Shown here one piece after another: positions 30,580-40,990 of a stretch of 64,000 nucleotides of DNA (position 1 is its first letter; each line of letters starts with the position of its first letter). A program made the position numbers and the translations under genes. This DNA is from Ctenosaura bakeri (lineage: Eukaryota; Chordata; Lepidosauria; Squamata; Iguanidae): positions 248,001-312,000 of the forward strand of contig CAOLHI010001042.1 in NCBI GenBank assembly GCA_948474755.1, given 5' to 3'. The notes under the pieces were generated by a model. That model saw only the letters and a program-made list of their open reading frames with translations. It was not told the DNA's origin and did no database searches.

Positions 30580-30995
30580 CCAGAGTACCACTTGATTCCC
30601 TGGGATTGCAGAAACGCCAACTGAGCATTCTTCATTGTGCAAGGAGGCAACACGCAGGCACATCAGCAGATACACAGTTAGTTGCTCAATGCCAATATTC
30701 AGCAGAAAGGTGGTATAGCACAATCACAATGTAACTACTCTATGGCCATTTCCTCACTACACTGTTATAGTGCTATTATCTCACTTTCAACATCCTGTGG
30801 AATTCTTGGGTTTGCAGTTTAAGGGGGGGCATTGTGACCTCTCAGCTATGGAGATCTTTGGTTTCAGGAAAGTACAAACCCCAGAATCGCACAAGATACT
30901 GGAAGTGGAATAATAGCACTATAATGGTGTAGGGCAGAAATGGCATTAAAGTGTAGCTTTACACTATGTAAGCACAGTGTAGGATCTTGGCCCAC
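30580..30995 (+). repeat. Interspersed repeat X, with nested MITE
   Basis: AGTACCACTTGATTCCCTGGGATTGCAGAA, AAGGAGGCAACACGCAGGCACATCAGCAGATACACAG and ATATTCAGCAGAAAGGTGGTATAGCACAATCA lie left of the MITE (30744-30945); TTTACACTATGTAAGCACAGTGTAGGATCTTGGCC lies right of it. The other copies are continuous here. Confidence 0.75.
30744..30945. mobile_element. Small palindromic MITE inside repeat X
   Basis: About 202 bp, GGCCATTTCCTCAC to GGCAGAAATGGC; arms CTACACTGTTATAGTGCTATTAT and AATAATAGCACTATAATGGTGTAG. Left flank is TAT; the right end is eroded. Confidence 0.87.
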
Positions 30996-31862
30996 ATATT
31001 TATAACAGCCACATCCCATGGCCACGTTAGCTGGGAGATTTTGAGATTTGTAGGCCTGAAGAACCACTCTCCTAAGCTCTGCTTGAGATAGGAATGCTTA
31101 AGACTGACAAAAATGAACCAAGAATCTCACCACACCTTAACAATTAGGAAATGTTAGCTGGCATGAGATTTTGTGAACTGCAGCCCACTTCACGAAAACT
31201 TAGATGAAATAAAACATACAATAAAACATAACATCTTCATCTTTGTGGTGCTTTTGCTGTGCTCCCTGGAAATGTTCACACATGATAACTCTGCCTAAAT
31301 TCCGTGTTGCTGCCCTGTCTGATTCAAACCTTTTCCATCTCACTCTTCCTCCCTCTCTTTTCCACCTGCGTCTGCCTACCTTTCTCTTTCCTCTTCTTTG
31401 CCCCTCACTCCCACACGCCACAAGTTCTTCGTAATCATTTACAGTCAGTGCTTTCCTCCACTATAATTTACATGGCAATTATATTTAACACAAACGGCAA
31501 TAAAAAGCAAGAGTTACTGCCATGTTGCTATCAAGTTGTAATTATCCTTTGAACAATTCGGTGATTACCGTTTGCAGTGGAGGTAAGAGAGTTGGCACCG
31601 GCCCCCTTTTCCATAGGTTCGGAGGGAAAGCTGTGATCAAAAGACTTGGGTCCTGATCAAAAGAGTGAGAAGGAGCTGGCAAAGCAAAGGCAACTGTTTT
31701 GCAAAGGAACAGAGAACTTCTGGGGGGTGGGCCTAGCAAAGTAAGTGAGGGACAGCTGAGAGAGCATGTGGGTAAAATCAGGTGAGGTCTAAGGAAGGGA
31801 GGGTAAGCAAAGTAGATTCCAGCCAAACTTAAAGATGGCAAACTAGTTAATGTCTCAGAGAG
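30996..31862. other. Unannotated region, possibly conserved non-coding around 31440-31590
   Basis: From 31430 to 31590 the sequence is repeat-free and AT-rich, with words such as ATAATTTACATGGCAATTATATTTAAC and TTCGGTGATTACCGTTTGC. No gene is visible. Pyrimidine-rich sequence at 31320-31420 explains the Pro/Leu/Ser-rich frames there. Confidence 0.25.
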
Positions 31863-31865
31863 ACA

Positions 31866-33178
31866 CACAGAACCTTAGAAGTTTGAAGAGAACACTGGGG
31901 CCATCTAGTCCATCCCTCTATCAGGCAGGAATGCACAACTAAATCACTCTGGAAATATACCCATCCAACTTCAGTTTAAAGACCTCCAAAGAAGGTGAGT
32001 CGACAGCTCTGTAAGTCAAATTGGTCACTGCTGAATAGTGAACAGCTCTTAACAGTAAAAAAAATTACTTCCTAATGTTAGGTAGAATCTCTTTTCCTGA
32101 GGTTTGAAGCCATTGCCCCATATCCTAGGCCCCTTTCGCATGCAGTTTCTGTTGCGAGAGGGCCCCTTGAGTGTTGCGTGAATGGGAGCATCGGTCCGTA
32201 CGAAGCACTCCCATTCATGCGACGCTCACGAGCCTAAAGCAGGACACGCGCAAATTTTATTATTTTCGGCTGGGAGCCAAAAATACTGCGTGGTTGTGCA
32301 ATGCTCCCGGGGCCCTCGTGCACTTACTTGCCCTGCGGTTCGTCGGATGAGCCGGGCCGGCCACGCTTCCTGCCCCAGCGCAGCCCACAGCTCCCAGGCT
32401 GCGCTGCGGAAGGAAGGGGCAGGGCGCTAGCGCGATGGTCGCGTGACCAGGAAGCAGGATGAAGGAGCAGAGAAGTGGCAGCGTTTCTGGTGAGGCTTTT
32501 CGCAAGAGATGCCCCCCCCTGCAGTCGCGCAAATGGGTAATGTGCAAAAAGGGCCCTAGTCTCTGGAACAGCTGAAAACAAGCTTGCTCCATCTTCCATG
32601 TGACACCTTTTCAAATATTATAAAGCTATCAGATCACCTCTTCACCTTCTCTTCTCCAGCTCCCTAAGCTGCTCCTCATTGGGCTTTATGGTTTCTTTTT
32701 TCCATTTTGGTTGCCCTCCTCTGGACATATTCCAGCTTGTCAATATACTTCTCAGACTGTGGTGCCCAGAAGTGGACACAGGATTCCAAGTGGGGTCTGA
32801 CCAAAGCAGAATAGACTGGTACTCCTACTTCCCTTTCTCTGGACACTATACTCCTTTCGAAGCAACCCAGAATTGCACTCGCTCTTTTAAATGGATGTAT
32901 CACAGTGTTGGCTCAGTTTAGCCTGTGGTTTACTAAGACCCCTGGATCCTTTTCGCATGTAGTGCTTTCAAGCCAAGTGTCACTCATCCTTTATTTGTGC
33001 CTTTCATTTTGCCTGCCTAGCTTACATTTATCCCTGCTGAAATACATTTTGTTAGATAAAACAAAATTGCTAGATTAGCTCAGCTATCCGGTCTGTCAAG
33101 TTCATTTTGAATTCTGGTCCTATCCTCTGGAGTATTAGCCCCATAATTTAGTGTCATCTGCAAATTTGATGCATAAGC
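31866..33178 (-). mobile_element. CR1 LINE, older, split by type A MITE
   Basis: The minus-strand CR1 tail region starts at CAGAACCTTAGAAGTTTGAAGAG; GGGCCATCTAGTCCATCCC and CTTCCTAATGTTAGGTAGAATC follow to CCATATCCTA. After the MITE it resumes as CTAGTCTCTGGAACAGCTGAAAACAAGC and reaches TAGTGTCATCTGCAAATTTGATG, the sequence encoding the polymerase active-site region. A minus frame at 32676-32903 ([20 protein letters not shown]) is a coding remnant. Confidence 0.92.
32128..32555. mobile_element. GC-rich MITE, type A, inside CR1
   Basis: 428 bp, GGCCCCTTTCGCATGC to TGTGCAAAAAGGGCC, target duplication CTA (32125-32127, 32556-32558). The CpG-rich body has the central hairpin TTATTTTCGGCTGGGAGCCAAAAAT at about 32260. 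It is inverted relative to 29126. It occupies the same CR1 position as the MITE at 23994. Confidence 0.88.
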
Positions 33179-33194
33179 TTCCCTACAGAAGTGG

Positions 33195-33450
33195 CTGGAT
33201 GTTTTTGTCTGATGCATCCATATTCAGCGCAACATTGCAAAAGTAGAGTTGCACATACAGTGCCATTGCACATGCATGCTCATTAAAGTACCTTTCTCAC
33301 TGTGCATGAATGTGCCGTGTATGTGCACTTCAGTGTGTGATGTCCATTTAGTTGTGCAACTCTGCAGTTCACTAACAAGGTGGCCACAGTGCACAGAGAC
33401 ATACAATACATTGGGTATGCAGATGTACATGCATATTTGATTATGCATGT
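33195..33450. repeat. TGCACA-rich degenerate tract
   Basis: Recurring TTGCACATACAGTGCC, TTGCACATGCATGC, GTGCATGAATGTGCCGTGTATGTGCAC, and a direct repeat of TTCACTAACAAGG at about 33369 and 33470. Confidence 0.45.
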
Positions 33451-34088
33451 GCTTCTTCAGTATCTTGATTCACTAACAAGGCTGCTCAGTAAAGCTGCCA
33501 CAAAAATTCCATTTGTATGAAGTTATACTCGATCTCCTTGATGTAGGATCTTGGCCAACCAAGAAAGAGATGAATGCAAGAGAAAGAGGGGTGCCAAGTG
33601 ATAGAGGACCTGGCACATTATGTACTGGAGTGCCATTTATATCCAAGCCATAGGGAGCATTATCTGGGCACCTTTCTGACTCGCAGGAGAAACTGCTCTC
33701 TGACAAAGAAACTCACATTCTTTTTTGGATGGTTCTAAGCACTGTGTCTCCCAGAAGGATGTAAGCTTTGCATCCAAAGATGTCAACTTAAGTGGGGAAA
33801 GGAGATGGAAAGAGTTTTAATGGGTGGCATATTTTTATTTTGGCTGAGTGTAAGCTTAACATGATGTGACATGGCAATGATTTTTTTTTATTGTAACTGT
33901 ATTGCAATATTTGTAATTGTTCTGTTTTATCATTTGTAATTGTTTGAAATGGCCAGCAGACTAATTCAATAAATTGATCTGTCTGTCTGTCTAAGAGACA
34001 AAGGGAAGCAGACAACAATTCGAAGAGCAACACAGACGCTCCATGTCACAATTGTTCTGCTCCAGGTTGGGACGCCACAGATTCTTTC
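33451..34088. other. Unannotated non-coding DNA
   Basis: No clear feature. GGCCAGCAGACTAATTCAATAAATTGATCTGTCTGTCTGTC near 33950-33992 looks like a retroelement 3' end with a short simple tail, but I cannot assign it. Confidence 0.4.
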
Positions 34089-34089
34089 T

Positions 34090-35110
34090 TGCGAAGAAGC
34101 TAGTAAAATGTGGGCTGGACAAGGCTACTGTCAGGTGGACCTGTAACTGGTTGATTGACCGTTCCCAAAGGGTGCTCACCCATGGCTACTTTTCATCCTG
34201 GAGAGAAGTGACTAGCGGGGTGCCACAGGGTTCTGTCCTGGGCCCAGTGCTGTTCAATATCTTCATCAACAACTTGGATGAAGGAATAGAGGGCATCCTG
34301 ATCAAATTTGCAGGTCACACCAAATTGGGAGGGGTTGCTAATACCCCAGAGGACAGGATCGAATTTCAAAATGACCTTGACAGACTGGAGAGCTGGGCCA
34401 AGGCTAACAAAATGAAATTCAACAGAGAGAAATGTAAGGTCTGACACTTAGGTAGAAATAATGGAATCCACAAATATAGGATGGGGGACACGTGGCTGGA
34501 TAGCAGTACGTGTGAAAGGGATCTAGGAGTCTTAATAGACCACAAACTGAACATGAGTCAGCAGTGTGATGCGGCAGCCAAGTAAGCCAATGCAATTCTC
34601 AGCTGCATCAATAGGAGTATGATGTCTAGATCGAGGGAGGTACTGGTACCACTCTACTCTGCTTTGGTTAGACCTCATCTTGAATACTGTGTCCAGTTCT
34701 GGGCACCCCAATTCAAGAAGGATATTGACAAGCTGGAGCAAGTCCAGAGGAGGGCGACCAAAATGGTGAGGGGCCTGGAAGCCATGCCCTATGAGGATAG
34801 ACTTAGAGAGTTGGGCATGTTTAGTATTCAGAAGAGAAGGTTAAGAGGGGACATGATAGCCATGTTTAAATATTTGAAGGGATGCCATGTAGAGGAAGGA
34901 GAGGGCTTGTTCTCTGCTGCTCCAGAGACCAGGAGAAGGAGCAATGGATTCAAGTTGCAGGAAGGGAGATTCCACCTGAACTTCAGGAAGAACTTGCTGA
35001 TGGTCAGGGCTGTCCAGCAGTGGAATATGCTGCCTCGAAGTGTAATGGAGTCTCCTTCTTTGGAGGTTTTTAAGCAGAGGCTGGATGGCCATCTGTCAGG
35101 AGTGCTTTGA
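34090..35110 (+). pseudogene. CR1 reverse transcriptase remnant, FADD changed to FAGH
   Basis: Reverse transcriptase coding remnant. Frame 34043-34444 reads [34 protein letters not shown], then [11 protein letters not shown] (34313-34318 encode Gly-His where the intact copy has Asp-Asp). The catalytic aspartates of the polymerase are therefore gone. The frame then hits TGA at 34442-34444 in place of the CTA Leu codon of sister copies. A further TAA at 34582-34584 replaces a Lys codon. The C-terminal domain is open again in frame 34619-35110 (163 aa). With the 5' part missing, it is plainly dead. Confidence 0.93.
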
Positions 35111-35195
35111 GGGTGTTCCTGCATGGCAGGGGGTTGGACTGGATGGCCTGTGTGGTCTCTTCCAACTCTACATTTCTATGATTCTATGATTCTAT
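34090..35195 (+). mobile_element. CR1 LINE, 5'-truncated, with mutated active site
   Basis: About 1.1 kb from the middle of the polymerase to the octamer tail (35173-35195). Highly similar to 24738-27790 over the shared part. Confidence 0.96.
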
Positions 35196-35630
35196 TATTC
35201 TTTTGCCCATCCAGGGCTCTCAGTTCTGCAAAGCATTCCTCTGATCTGCTCAGCATGCAAAACAGAGAACAGCTGATTGTGGAAACAGACTTGGAGAGCC
35301 CTTAAGCCCATCTCACCCACTTCTTGGTGTCTGTGAATTAGTGATCAAGGGCCTTGTTTTCACTCTGAAATCCCAGCCTGAGAAGATAAGAGAAGAAGGG
35401 GAGGAAGAGATGGCAGATGGCCTGCCTTTGGTCATCCTCTTCCGTGAGACTGTAACTCCCCGTTCTCCACCATATGGGGCCTTTCTGGGGAAAATGCTCC
35501 TCCTCAGATCCACCGGTTGCTGACCAATTTTGAGAAAACACTTGGCCTCAGCCAGATTTACCAAGATTTCGACAGACCAAAGAACATAAATTTAACTTTC
35601 CGAAAATGAAGTGTGTGCTGTATTATTTTA
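35196..35630. other. Unannotated non-coding DNA
   Basis: Short overlapping frames on both strands at 35313-35564; none resembles a known protein. Confidence 0.45.
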
Positions 35631-35633
35631 ATG

Positions 35634-35715
35634 TTAACTGTCTTGAGTCCCACTTTCAGAAGAAAGGTGGGATATAAATTAAAATAAAAATAACAACAAC
35701 CACAATATCAATAAC
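35634..35715 (+). mobile_element. L2-type 3' end
   Basis: ACTGTCTTGAGTCCCACTTTCAGAAGAAAGGTGGGATATAAATTAAAAT followed by an AACAACAACC simple tail. Typical of the 3' hairpin and tail of sauropsid L2 or L2-tailed SINEs. Confidence 0.6.
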
Positions 35716-35739
35716 AACGACTTCAAGAGTACCTGAAGA

Positions 35740-35970
35740 CAAGTGTGGGCTAATGTTAGGTGGATTTATAACTGGTTGACCCTCCAGACCTAAAGAGTGC
35801 TCACCAATGGTTCCTCTTCATCCTGGAAAGAAGTGATTAGCGTGGTGCCTCAGGGTTTTGGGTTTGAGTTGTTCAACATCTACACCTACATGACTTGGAT
35901 GGTGGAATAAAGGACATAGTTATCAAATTTGCACATGACACTAAATGAGGAGGGATAGCTAATACCCCAA
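35740..35970 (+). mobile_element. CR1 LINE internal fragment, old
   Basis: GTGTGGGCTAATGTTAGGTGGATTTATAACTGGTTGACC, TCATCCTGGAAAGAAGTGATTAGCGTGGTGCCTCAGGG and ATCAAATTTGCACATGACACTAAATGAGGAGG correspond to the coding for [19 protein letters not shown] and [11 protein letters not shown] in 24738-27790. Several stops. It ends where the 5S-SINE cluster begins. Confidence 0.88.
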
Positions 35971-35971
35971 G

Positions 35972-36199
35972 CCTTAATAGCCTAAAGGCATCAGATTCTA
36001 TCTGTTCTTTAAAGCTAAGTAGGGGCAGCCCTTTTTGTACCTGGATGGGAAGTCACCAATGAATCCCCAGTGCTGTAGGTTTTATTTCCAAGGAAGGAAC
36101 TGGTAAAACCATCTCTGAAGATTCTTTGCCTAGGAAAACCCTATGAAAATCATGGGGTCACCATGAGTTGACAGGCAACTTGAAGGCACATACACACAG
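35972..36199 (+). mobile_element. 5S rRNA-derived SINE, unit 1
   Basis: The head resembles 5S rRNA: AGGCATCAGATTCTATCTGTTC, AAGCTAAGTAGGGGCAGCCC, TACCTGGATGGGAAGTCACC, CAGTGCTGTAGGTTTTATTT. These cover the 5S internal control region (A box and C box). The body AAGGAACTGGTAAAACCATCTCTGAAGA leads to GGGGTCACCATGAGTTGACAGGCAACTTGAAGGCACATACACACA, a Bov-B/RTE-like tail. Not a functional 5S gene: many substitutions, and the head is fused to a tail. Confidence 0.9.
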
Positions 36200-36202
36200 A
36201 CA

Positions 36203-36320
36203 CCTAAGTACCCTAAAGGCACCAGATCCAACCAGATCTAGGAAGCTAAGCAAGGTAAGCCCTGGTCAGTATATGGATAGTCATTGTAAGCTGACATGCA
36301 ATTTGAAGGCACATACACAC
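36203..36320 (+). mobile_element. 5S rRNA-derived SINE, unit 2 (internally deleted)
   Basis: AAGTACCCTAAAGGCACCAGATCC, AGATCTAGGAAGCTAAGCAAGGTAAGCCCTGGTCAGTATATGGATAG, then directly CATTGTAAGCTGACATGCAATTTGAAGGCACATACACAC. The C-box distal part and body are missing. It retains the best match to the 5S A box (GGAAGCTAAGCA). Confidence 0.88.
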
Positions 36321-36556
36321 ATTGAACTAAATATCCTAAAGGTACCAGATCCTGTCTGATCTTGGAAGTTATGCGGGGTCAGCCCTGACCACTATTTAGA
36401 TGGGAGGCCAGCAACGAATACCAGGTACTGTAGGCTATATTTCAGAGGAAGGAATTTGCAAAACCACTTCTGAATATTCCTGGTAAGAAAACTCTATGAA
36501 ATTCATGGGGTCATCATATATCTACAAGTGACTTGAAGGTGCATACACACACAGAG
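36321..36556 (+). mobile_element. 5S rRNA-derived SINE, unit 3
   Basis: Full-length: GATCCTGTCTGATCTTGGAAGTTATGCGGGGTCAGCCC, ACTATTTAGATGGGAGGCCAGCAACGAATACCAGGTACTGTAGGC is colinear with 5S rRNA over about 90 bases. The body AGGAAGGAATTTGCAAAACCACTTCTGAATATTCC and tail GGGTCATCATATATCTACAAGTGACTTGAAGGTGCATACACACACA follow. Confidence 0.92.
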
Positions 36557-36965
36557 CTAATATCCCCACAGTACAAGATGAGGACAACAGAAGGGAAAAG
36601 AGCAAACCTCTTGAAATATATAACTCTACCTTCATACGCTTTGCAACTGCTCCACTGCCCCTGTTCCCCAAGGCTTTTGCCTCACTCTGCCCTGTGGTAG
36701 AACCAATGCTACCAGAACCATCTCTCCCAAAAGGCTGGCTGTGCAAATAACAATTTATCTGTCTTGTCCACCTTTCATGATTCCCTTGTTTAAATATGGT
36801 TGGCTCAGCATGCAATAGAAGCACACAGAAGCAGCTGCTGTGCCACATAGGTAATGTATGAATAAGTCCCTTCGTGGATGCAAAGAAGGTGATAACCAGC
36901 ATCCTTTTGGTGTCATATTGATTATTTCCTTAGATACATGAAGTTGTGCTTTTCAGGGTATTAGA

Positions 36966-37268
36966 TAATAGCCTTATTCAACTCCTGACTTCAGAGAGTT
37001 CCACATATGTAACTGTTACACATGCAGTTGCACATTTTCAAACAATGCATGGCTCCCAATCAATGCCTTCAACGTACCTCTTGGTTTAATGGGATTGCAG
37101 AAATCACTACTGGACATCCTCCACAGTCATACAATAAGCAGGACCTCTGGGAGATAGACAATCCATTGCACTACACTTGCATTCGGCAGAAGCATGGTAG
37201 AATACAACCGAAGTCTGACTACACGAGTGTAGATTTACATTCCTCAGGCACGGTGTAAGATCATGGCC
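36966..37268 (+). repeat. Interspersed repeat X
   Basis: TTCCACATATGTAACTGTTACACATGCAGTTGCACATTTTC, AATGCCTTCAACGTACCTCTTGG, AATGGGATTGCAGAAATC, CATTCGGCAGAAGCATGGTAGAATACAA, CTCAGGCACGGTGTAAGATCATGGCCC. Colinear with the other copies and the fullest at its left end. Confidence 0.7.
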
Positions 37269-37269
37269 C

Positions 37270-38515
37270 TGCTTCCACTATTGAAACACAGTCAGTTCAA
37301 CTTTTTATGGAACCACATGGAAGTAGTAACTGGGCCATTTAAGTAACATATCAATCATTCCTTTAATGGACTCCAAGAAGACTATGATAGATAGACGGAT
37401 GAAAATAAATTCTTAGGGGAACAGGAAATGAACCAATGAGCCTTTATGCATCCTTCAGTATGGTGGATTGCATGGCCATTGGACTGAACTTCTCAGGCTG
37501 TTGTTGTGTCTGATGTTCTCCAGCATGTTTTCCTCCACAATTTGCAAAATGTGGGCAGTGGCACAGATTACACATTCCATTCTCTAGAGCTGTGACTTGG
37601 CTGTGGCAGTTCCTCTCCCACTGCTGACTAAATCTCTTCTGCATATTTATTCATTATCTACTTGGATTATCTCCTTTCTCAGCATGGTTAGGAAGGCACT
37701 GGAGTGAGCTGAACATGGCTGCTGCCACTTGTCTCTGGAGATCGCTCTGGGATCTCAATAAGAGACCTCCTGCTGTAAAAGCAAATTGAAGAAGAACAGG
37801 AATTAGCAGTCTCAAAGGCTAAGGGAAAGTCATTAAGAAAGCATAATATGCAGACTGAAGACCCATAGTACAAATTGGACATTAAGTGTACCAGAGCCAC
37901 TGTGGCTTCAGTCCAAATGCTAGACTGAACTAGACTGAAATGCTAGAGTAAACCCATTGAATCAATGAGAATTTTGTAAGTCAATGTACTTAGTAAATCT
38001 ACTCCAAACAGAGTAGATTCACTGAATCAACGTAATAAAGCTATTGTACTCCGATCTAATAGATGGATTTAAACAAATATCTCCAGTCTAGGACCCATGA
38101 TGACAACTAGAGTAGATCCATTCAGCTGATTGATTTAAATAGGTAAATTCCTTTGATTAAGTGGGTCTACTCAACTCAGGACTAACAACAGGCTTTAGGT
38201 CACTGTATCCCTTGCCTGTAATTTATGGGGTCCAGCTTTACTCCTTGGGGGTGATCCCATAATTCTTCCAGTAGAGAGAACTTAGTTTTTTGGACTACAG
38301 CTCCTAATGGCCACCTTTTCTTGGGACAGGGAATTTGGGATGTGTGCTCCAAAAGAACAATTTTTCCAAGTGTTAGAAGGGAAATCTATAACTAGGATGG
38401 ACTTTCCAAGTTGTTGGTATTAGGGCTGTAACAGTTTGTTAACTGGTAGGTGATATTAATTGTGTAAATACATGCTTCAGTACAAATGAATGATCTGTTG
38501 GTGATAGACACAACC
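37270..38515. other. Unannotated non-coding DNA
   Basis: A minus frame at 37444-37644 (66 aa) has several Cys and His residues but no spacing typical of a zinc finger family. TTGGACTACAGCTCCTAATGGCC at about 38298-38320 may be a decayed palindromic MITE. Otherwise nothing recognised. Confidence 0.4.
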
Positions 38516-38518
38516 TTA

Positions 38519-38710
38519 CAGTCATAGAGTTGGAAGGTACTCCTAAGAAGCAGCTAGTCTTTCCCCCAGCCATGTAGTGATCTACTCTTAAGGCACTCCT
38601 GAGAGGTGACCACCCAACCGCTGTTTAAAAAAACCAATGCAGGACAAGCCACCGCCATCCAAGCTAGGCTATGCCAGTGCTGAATAGCTCTTAGAAGAAA
38701 CTTCCCACAT
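38519..38710 (-). mobile_element. CR1 LINE 3' fragment, old
   Basis: GTCATAGAGTTGGAAGGTACTCC, AGCAGCTAGTCTTTCCCCCAGCC, CGCTGTTTAAAAAAACC, GCTATGCCAGTGCTGAATAGCTCTTAGAAGAAACTTCCCAC matches an old CR1 3' end in reverse. No coding remains. Confidence 0.7.
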
Positions 38711-38993
38711 CATCTGTCACACAAGCATGTTGTGTGCTCTAACACATATATTCCCTGACTTAAAATTGAGAGATTAGGTCTGTTAGAAATTCAGAAATGT
38801 TGTCTTATTTGTATTCAGGTTTCTGCAGATACAATCAATTGATTGATTGATTTACTCTAAACTTACAAAACTCACTGACTGGATTTTCCTGCTTTTGGTG
38901 ACATCCCTGAGTAGTTTACATCTAAAGGGAAATTGCACACATGCTTTTACAGACCTTTGCAGCAAGCCTGCAGGGGAGAGGTAGGAATTGCAC

Positions 38994-39096
38994 AACTCTC
39001 CAGATGTTGTTGAAATACAACTCTCAGCATTCCTCAGCACTGACTATATTGACTGAGGATGAGGGGAGATGTAGTTCAGCAACACCTGGAGAACCC
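38994..39096. mobile_element. Palindromic hAT-type MITE
   Basis: CTCTCCAGATGTTGTTGAAATACAACTCTCAGCATTCC on the left mirrors GAGATGTAGTTCAGCAACACCTGGAGAACCCC on the right, around ACTGACTATATTGACTGAGG. This pattern (CCAGATGTTGTTGGACTACAACTCCC type) is widespread in reptile genomes. Confidence 0.7.
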
Positions 39097-39214
39097 CTCA
39101 AATCCATCCGTTCTGTAGGTGAAGAAACACTGAATAAGATCCTGCACCCCAGATGTTGATGTGAATGCACAACTACATATTGTCTCCCAATCTGACCTAT
39201 GAAAACTACTTTAA

Positions 39215-39367
39215 GGCCATTTCCATACTACATTGTTATAGTGCTATTATTCCACCTTCAACATCTTATGGAATCCTGGGGTTTGCAGTTTAGGGAGGGG
39301 CCCCAGGATTCCAAAGGATGTCGAAAGTGGAATACTAGAACTATAACAATGTAATGCAGAAATGGCC
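39215..39367. mobile_element. Small palindromic MITE
   Basis: 153 bp, GGCCATTTCCATAC to GCAGAAATGGCC; target duplication TAA on both sides. Arms TTGTTATAGTGCTATTATTCCACCTTCAACATC and GATGTCGAAAGTGGAATACTAGAACTATAACAA. Confidence 0.92.
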
Positions 39368-39851
39368 TAACAGCCAGTAGCCAAGCTGAAGGTCTGTTTT
39401 TCCAGCGATCAGAGTTCTCTGGGATGATGTTTCCAGCCCCCTCCTGCCAGTTAGCTGTGGCACAAGAATCAGAAGTAGGAGCCCTGTTGCAAACCCTTAG
39501 TGAACCACAGTTTACTGGCAGAAAAGAGCTACAACTGTCATCCTCCCAGTGCCCTGATTGCCAGCAAAACATACATTTATTGCTCAGTGTGGCTACTAGG
39601 TATTATGATATTTGCAATCATGGCAACAGCAAATAATACCAAGCAGTTACAAATGCATAAATCAAGTTTATGCATTCAAAGCTGCTCTGCAGGATGCCAG
39701 GCACTATTTTTAAATCCTTTCCTGGTGTGTTTGTGTTTATGTACCCTAAGTAACCTCTGTGTGGCATTATAATAGAACTGAGCAGAATTGCAGTTAAGTA
39801 TCAGCTGGAGGTTTCCATCTCAATGAGGTCACGAATCCACCTCAGATTTGA

Positions 39852-40140
39852 TCATAGAATCATAGAAATGTAGAGTTGGAAGAGACCCCAGGGGTCATCC
39901 AGTCCAACCCCCTGCCATGCAGGAACACCCTCAAAGCACTCCTGACAGATGGCCATCAAGCCTCTGCTTAAAAACCTCCAAGGAAGGAGCCTACACTACC
40001 CTCCGAGGCAGCCTATTCCACTGCGGGACAGCCCTGACTGTCAGGAAGTTCTTCCTGAGGTTCAGGTGGAATCTCCTTTCCTGCTGCTTGAATCCATTGC
40101 TCCTTGTCCTGGTCTCTCGAGCAGCAGAAAACAAGCCCCA
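39852..40140 (-). mobile_element. CR1 LINE, very short young copy
   Basis: Minus-strand tail ATCATAGAATCATAG at 39852, then CCATCCAGTCCAACCCCCTGCCATGC and on to GCAGCAGAAAACAAGCCCC, where it stops. Nearly identical to the start of the copies at 24738 and 46670. Confidence 0.95.
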
Positions 40141-40742
40141 TTGATGCTGAACTTTAAAGGCACTGTCCAGTATGCTGACTCCTATTGCCAAAATACCTTA
40201 AGCACCATGGACAATTCCTTTAAACATCAAGTTAAAACCAGAATGGATTCACTGCTCCCATTTAGGTGGCAACCACCAACCACCACTGAAAAACATCCTA
40301 ACTGGCCAAAATGGTCAGCAATGTTCACACAAGGCCAGCTGATTTTATGCTGAAACAAATCTCTTCTCAACTAAGTGTGCTGGAGGTTACTTAAGACTTC
40401 TCAAACTTTGTTCTAGGAGTTCTGCTATGACTTTTCTTAGATCATTTTCTGCCACCTTTTGGCTCTTCTACTGGCAGAATTTGTCCTGCAGAACAGGCCA
40501 TCTGGAAGAGTCCTCCCTCAGCAAATCTTTAAGATTAGCAGACAGATCTGCTTCCTCTTCCGTCCACCTATCATAAATCACCCTGTGGGATCCAAGGAAT
40601 CTGACGCAGAGGGGTCAGGCTTTGACAGCATCCTCTCTGAATTTGAACAGATAGCAGCAGATGTAGCTGCTAGTTAACTTCAGGAAAAAGCCCCTCCCCC
40701 CACTTCAGCCATATTTGGGGACAACAAGGAGACAACACCCCA
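40141..40742. other. Unannotated non-coding DNA
   Basis: No repeat recognised. Frames are short and unconserved. Confidence 0.45.
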
Positions 40743-40744
40743 TC

Positions 40745-40990
40745 CTTTGCTGCATCCATGGTGGCGCAGTGGTTAAATGCCAGTACTGCAAGCCACAAGG
40801 TTGTGAGTTCGATCCTGCCCGGCTCCAAGGTTGATTCAACCTTCCATCCTTTTGCAGGTCGGTAAAATGAGTACCCAGCTTGTTGGGGGCATGTATAGAA
40901 ATGTTTCGAAATACATGCTATTTGTAAGTTGTTCACCGCCTCGATCCATATGGAGAGGCGGGATACAAATAAATAAATAATAAAAAAAAT
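40745..40990 (+). mobile_element. tRNA-derived SINE with L2-like tail
   Basis: TGGTGGCGCAGTGGTTAAATGCCAGTACTGC, GGTTGTGAGTTCGATCCTGCC, AAGGTTGATTCAACCTTCCATCC, GGTCGGTAAAATGAGTACCCAGCTTG, CCGCCTCGATCCATATGGAGAGGCGGGATACAAATAAATAA. Very close to 15117-15353; both B boxes are intact. Confidence 0.92.

Noticed and set aside
36321..36430. Functional 5S rRNA gene
   Set aside because: The 5S-like head has many substitutions, is fused to a Bov-B-like tail and occurs as a multi-unit SINE array.
37444..37644. 66-aa Cys/His-rich minus frame as a possible exon
   Set aside because: No recognisable motif, no clear splice sites; it cannot be supported without comparative data.
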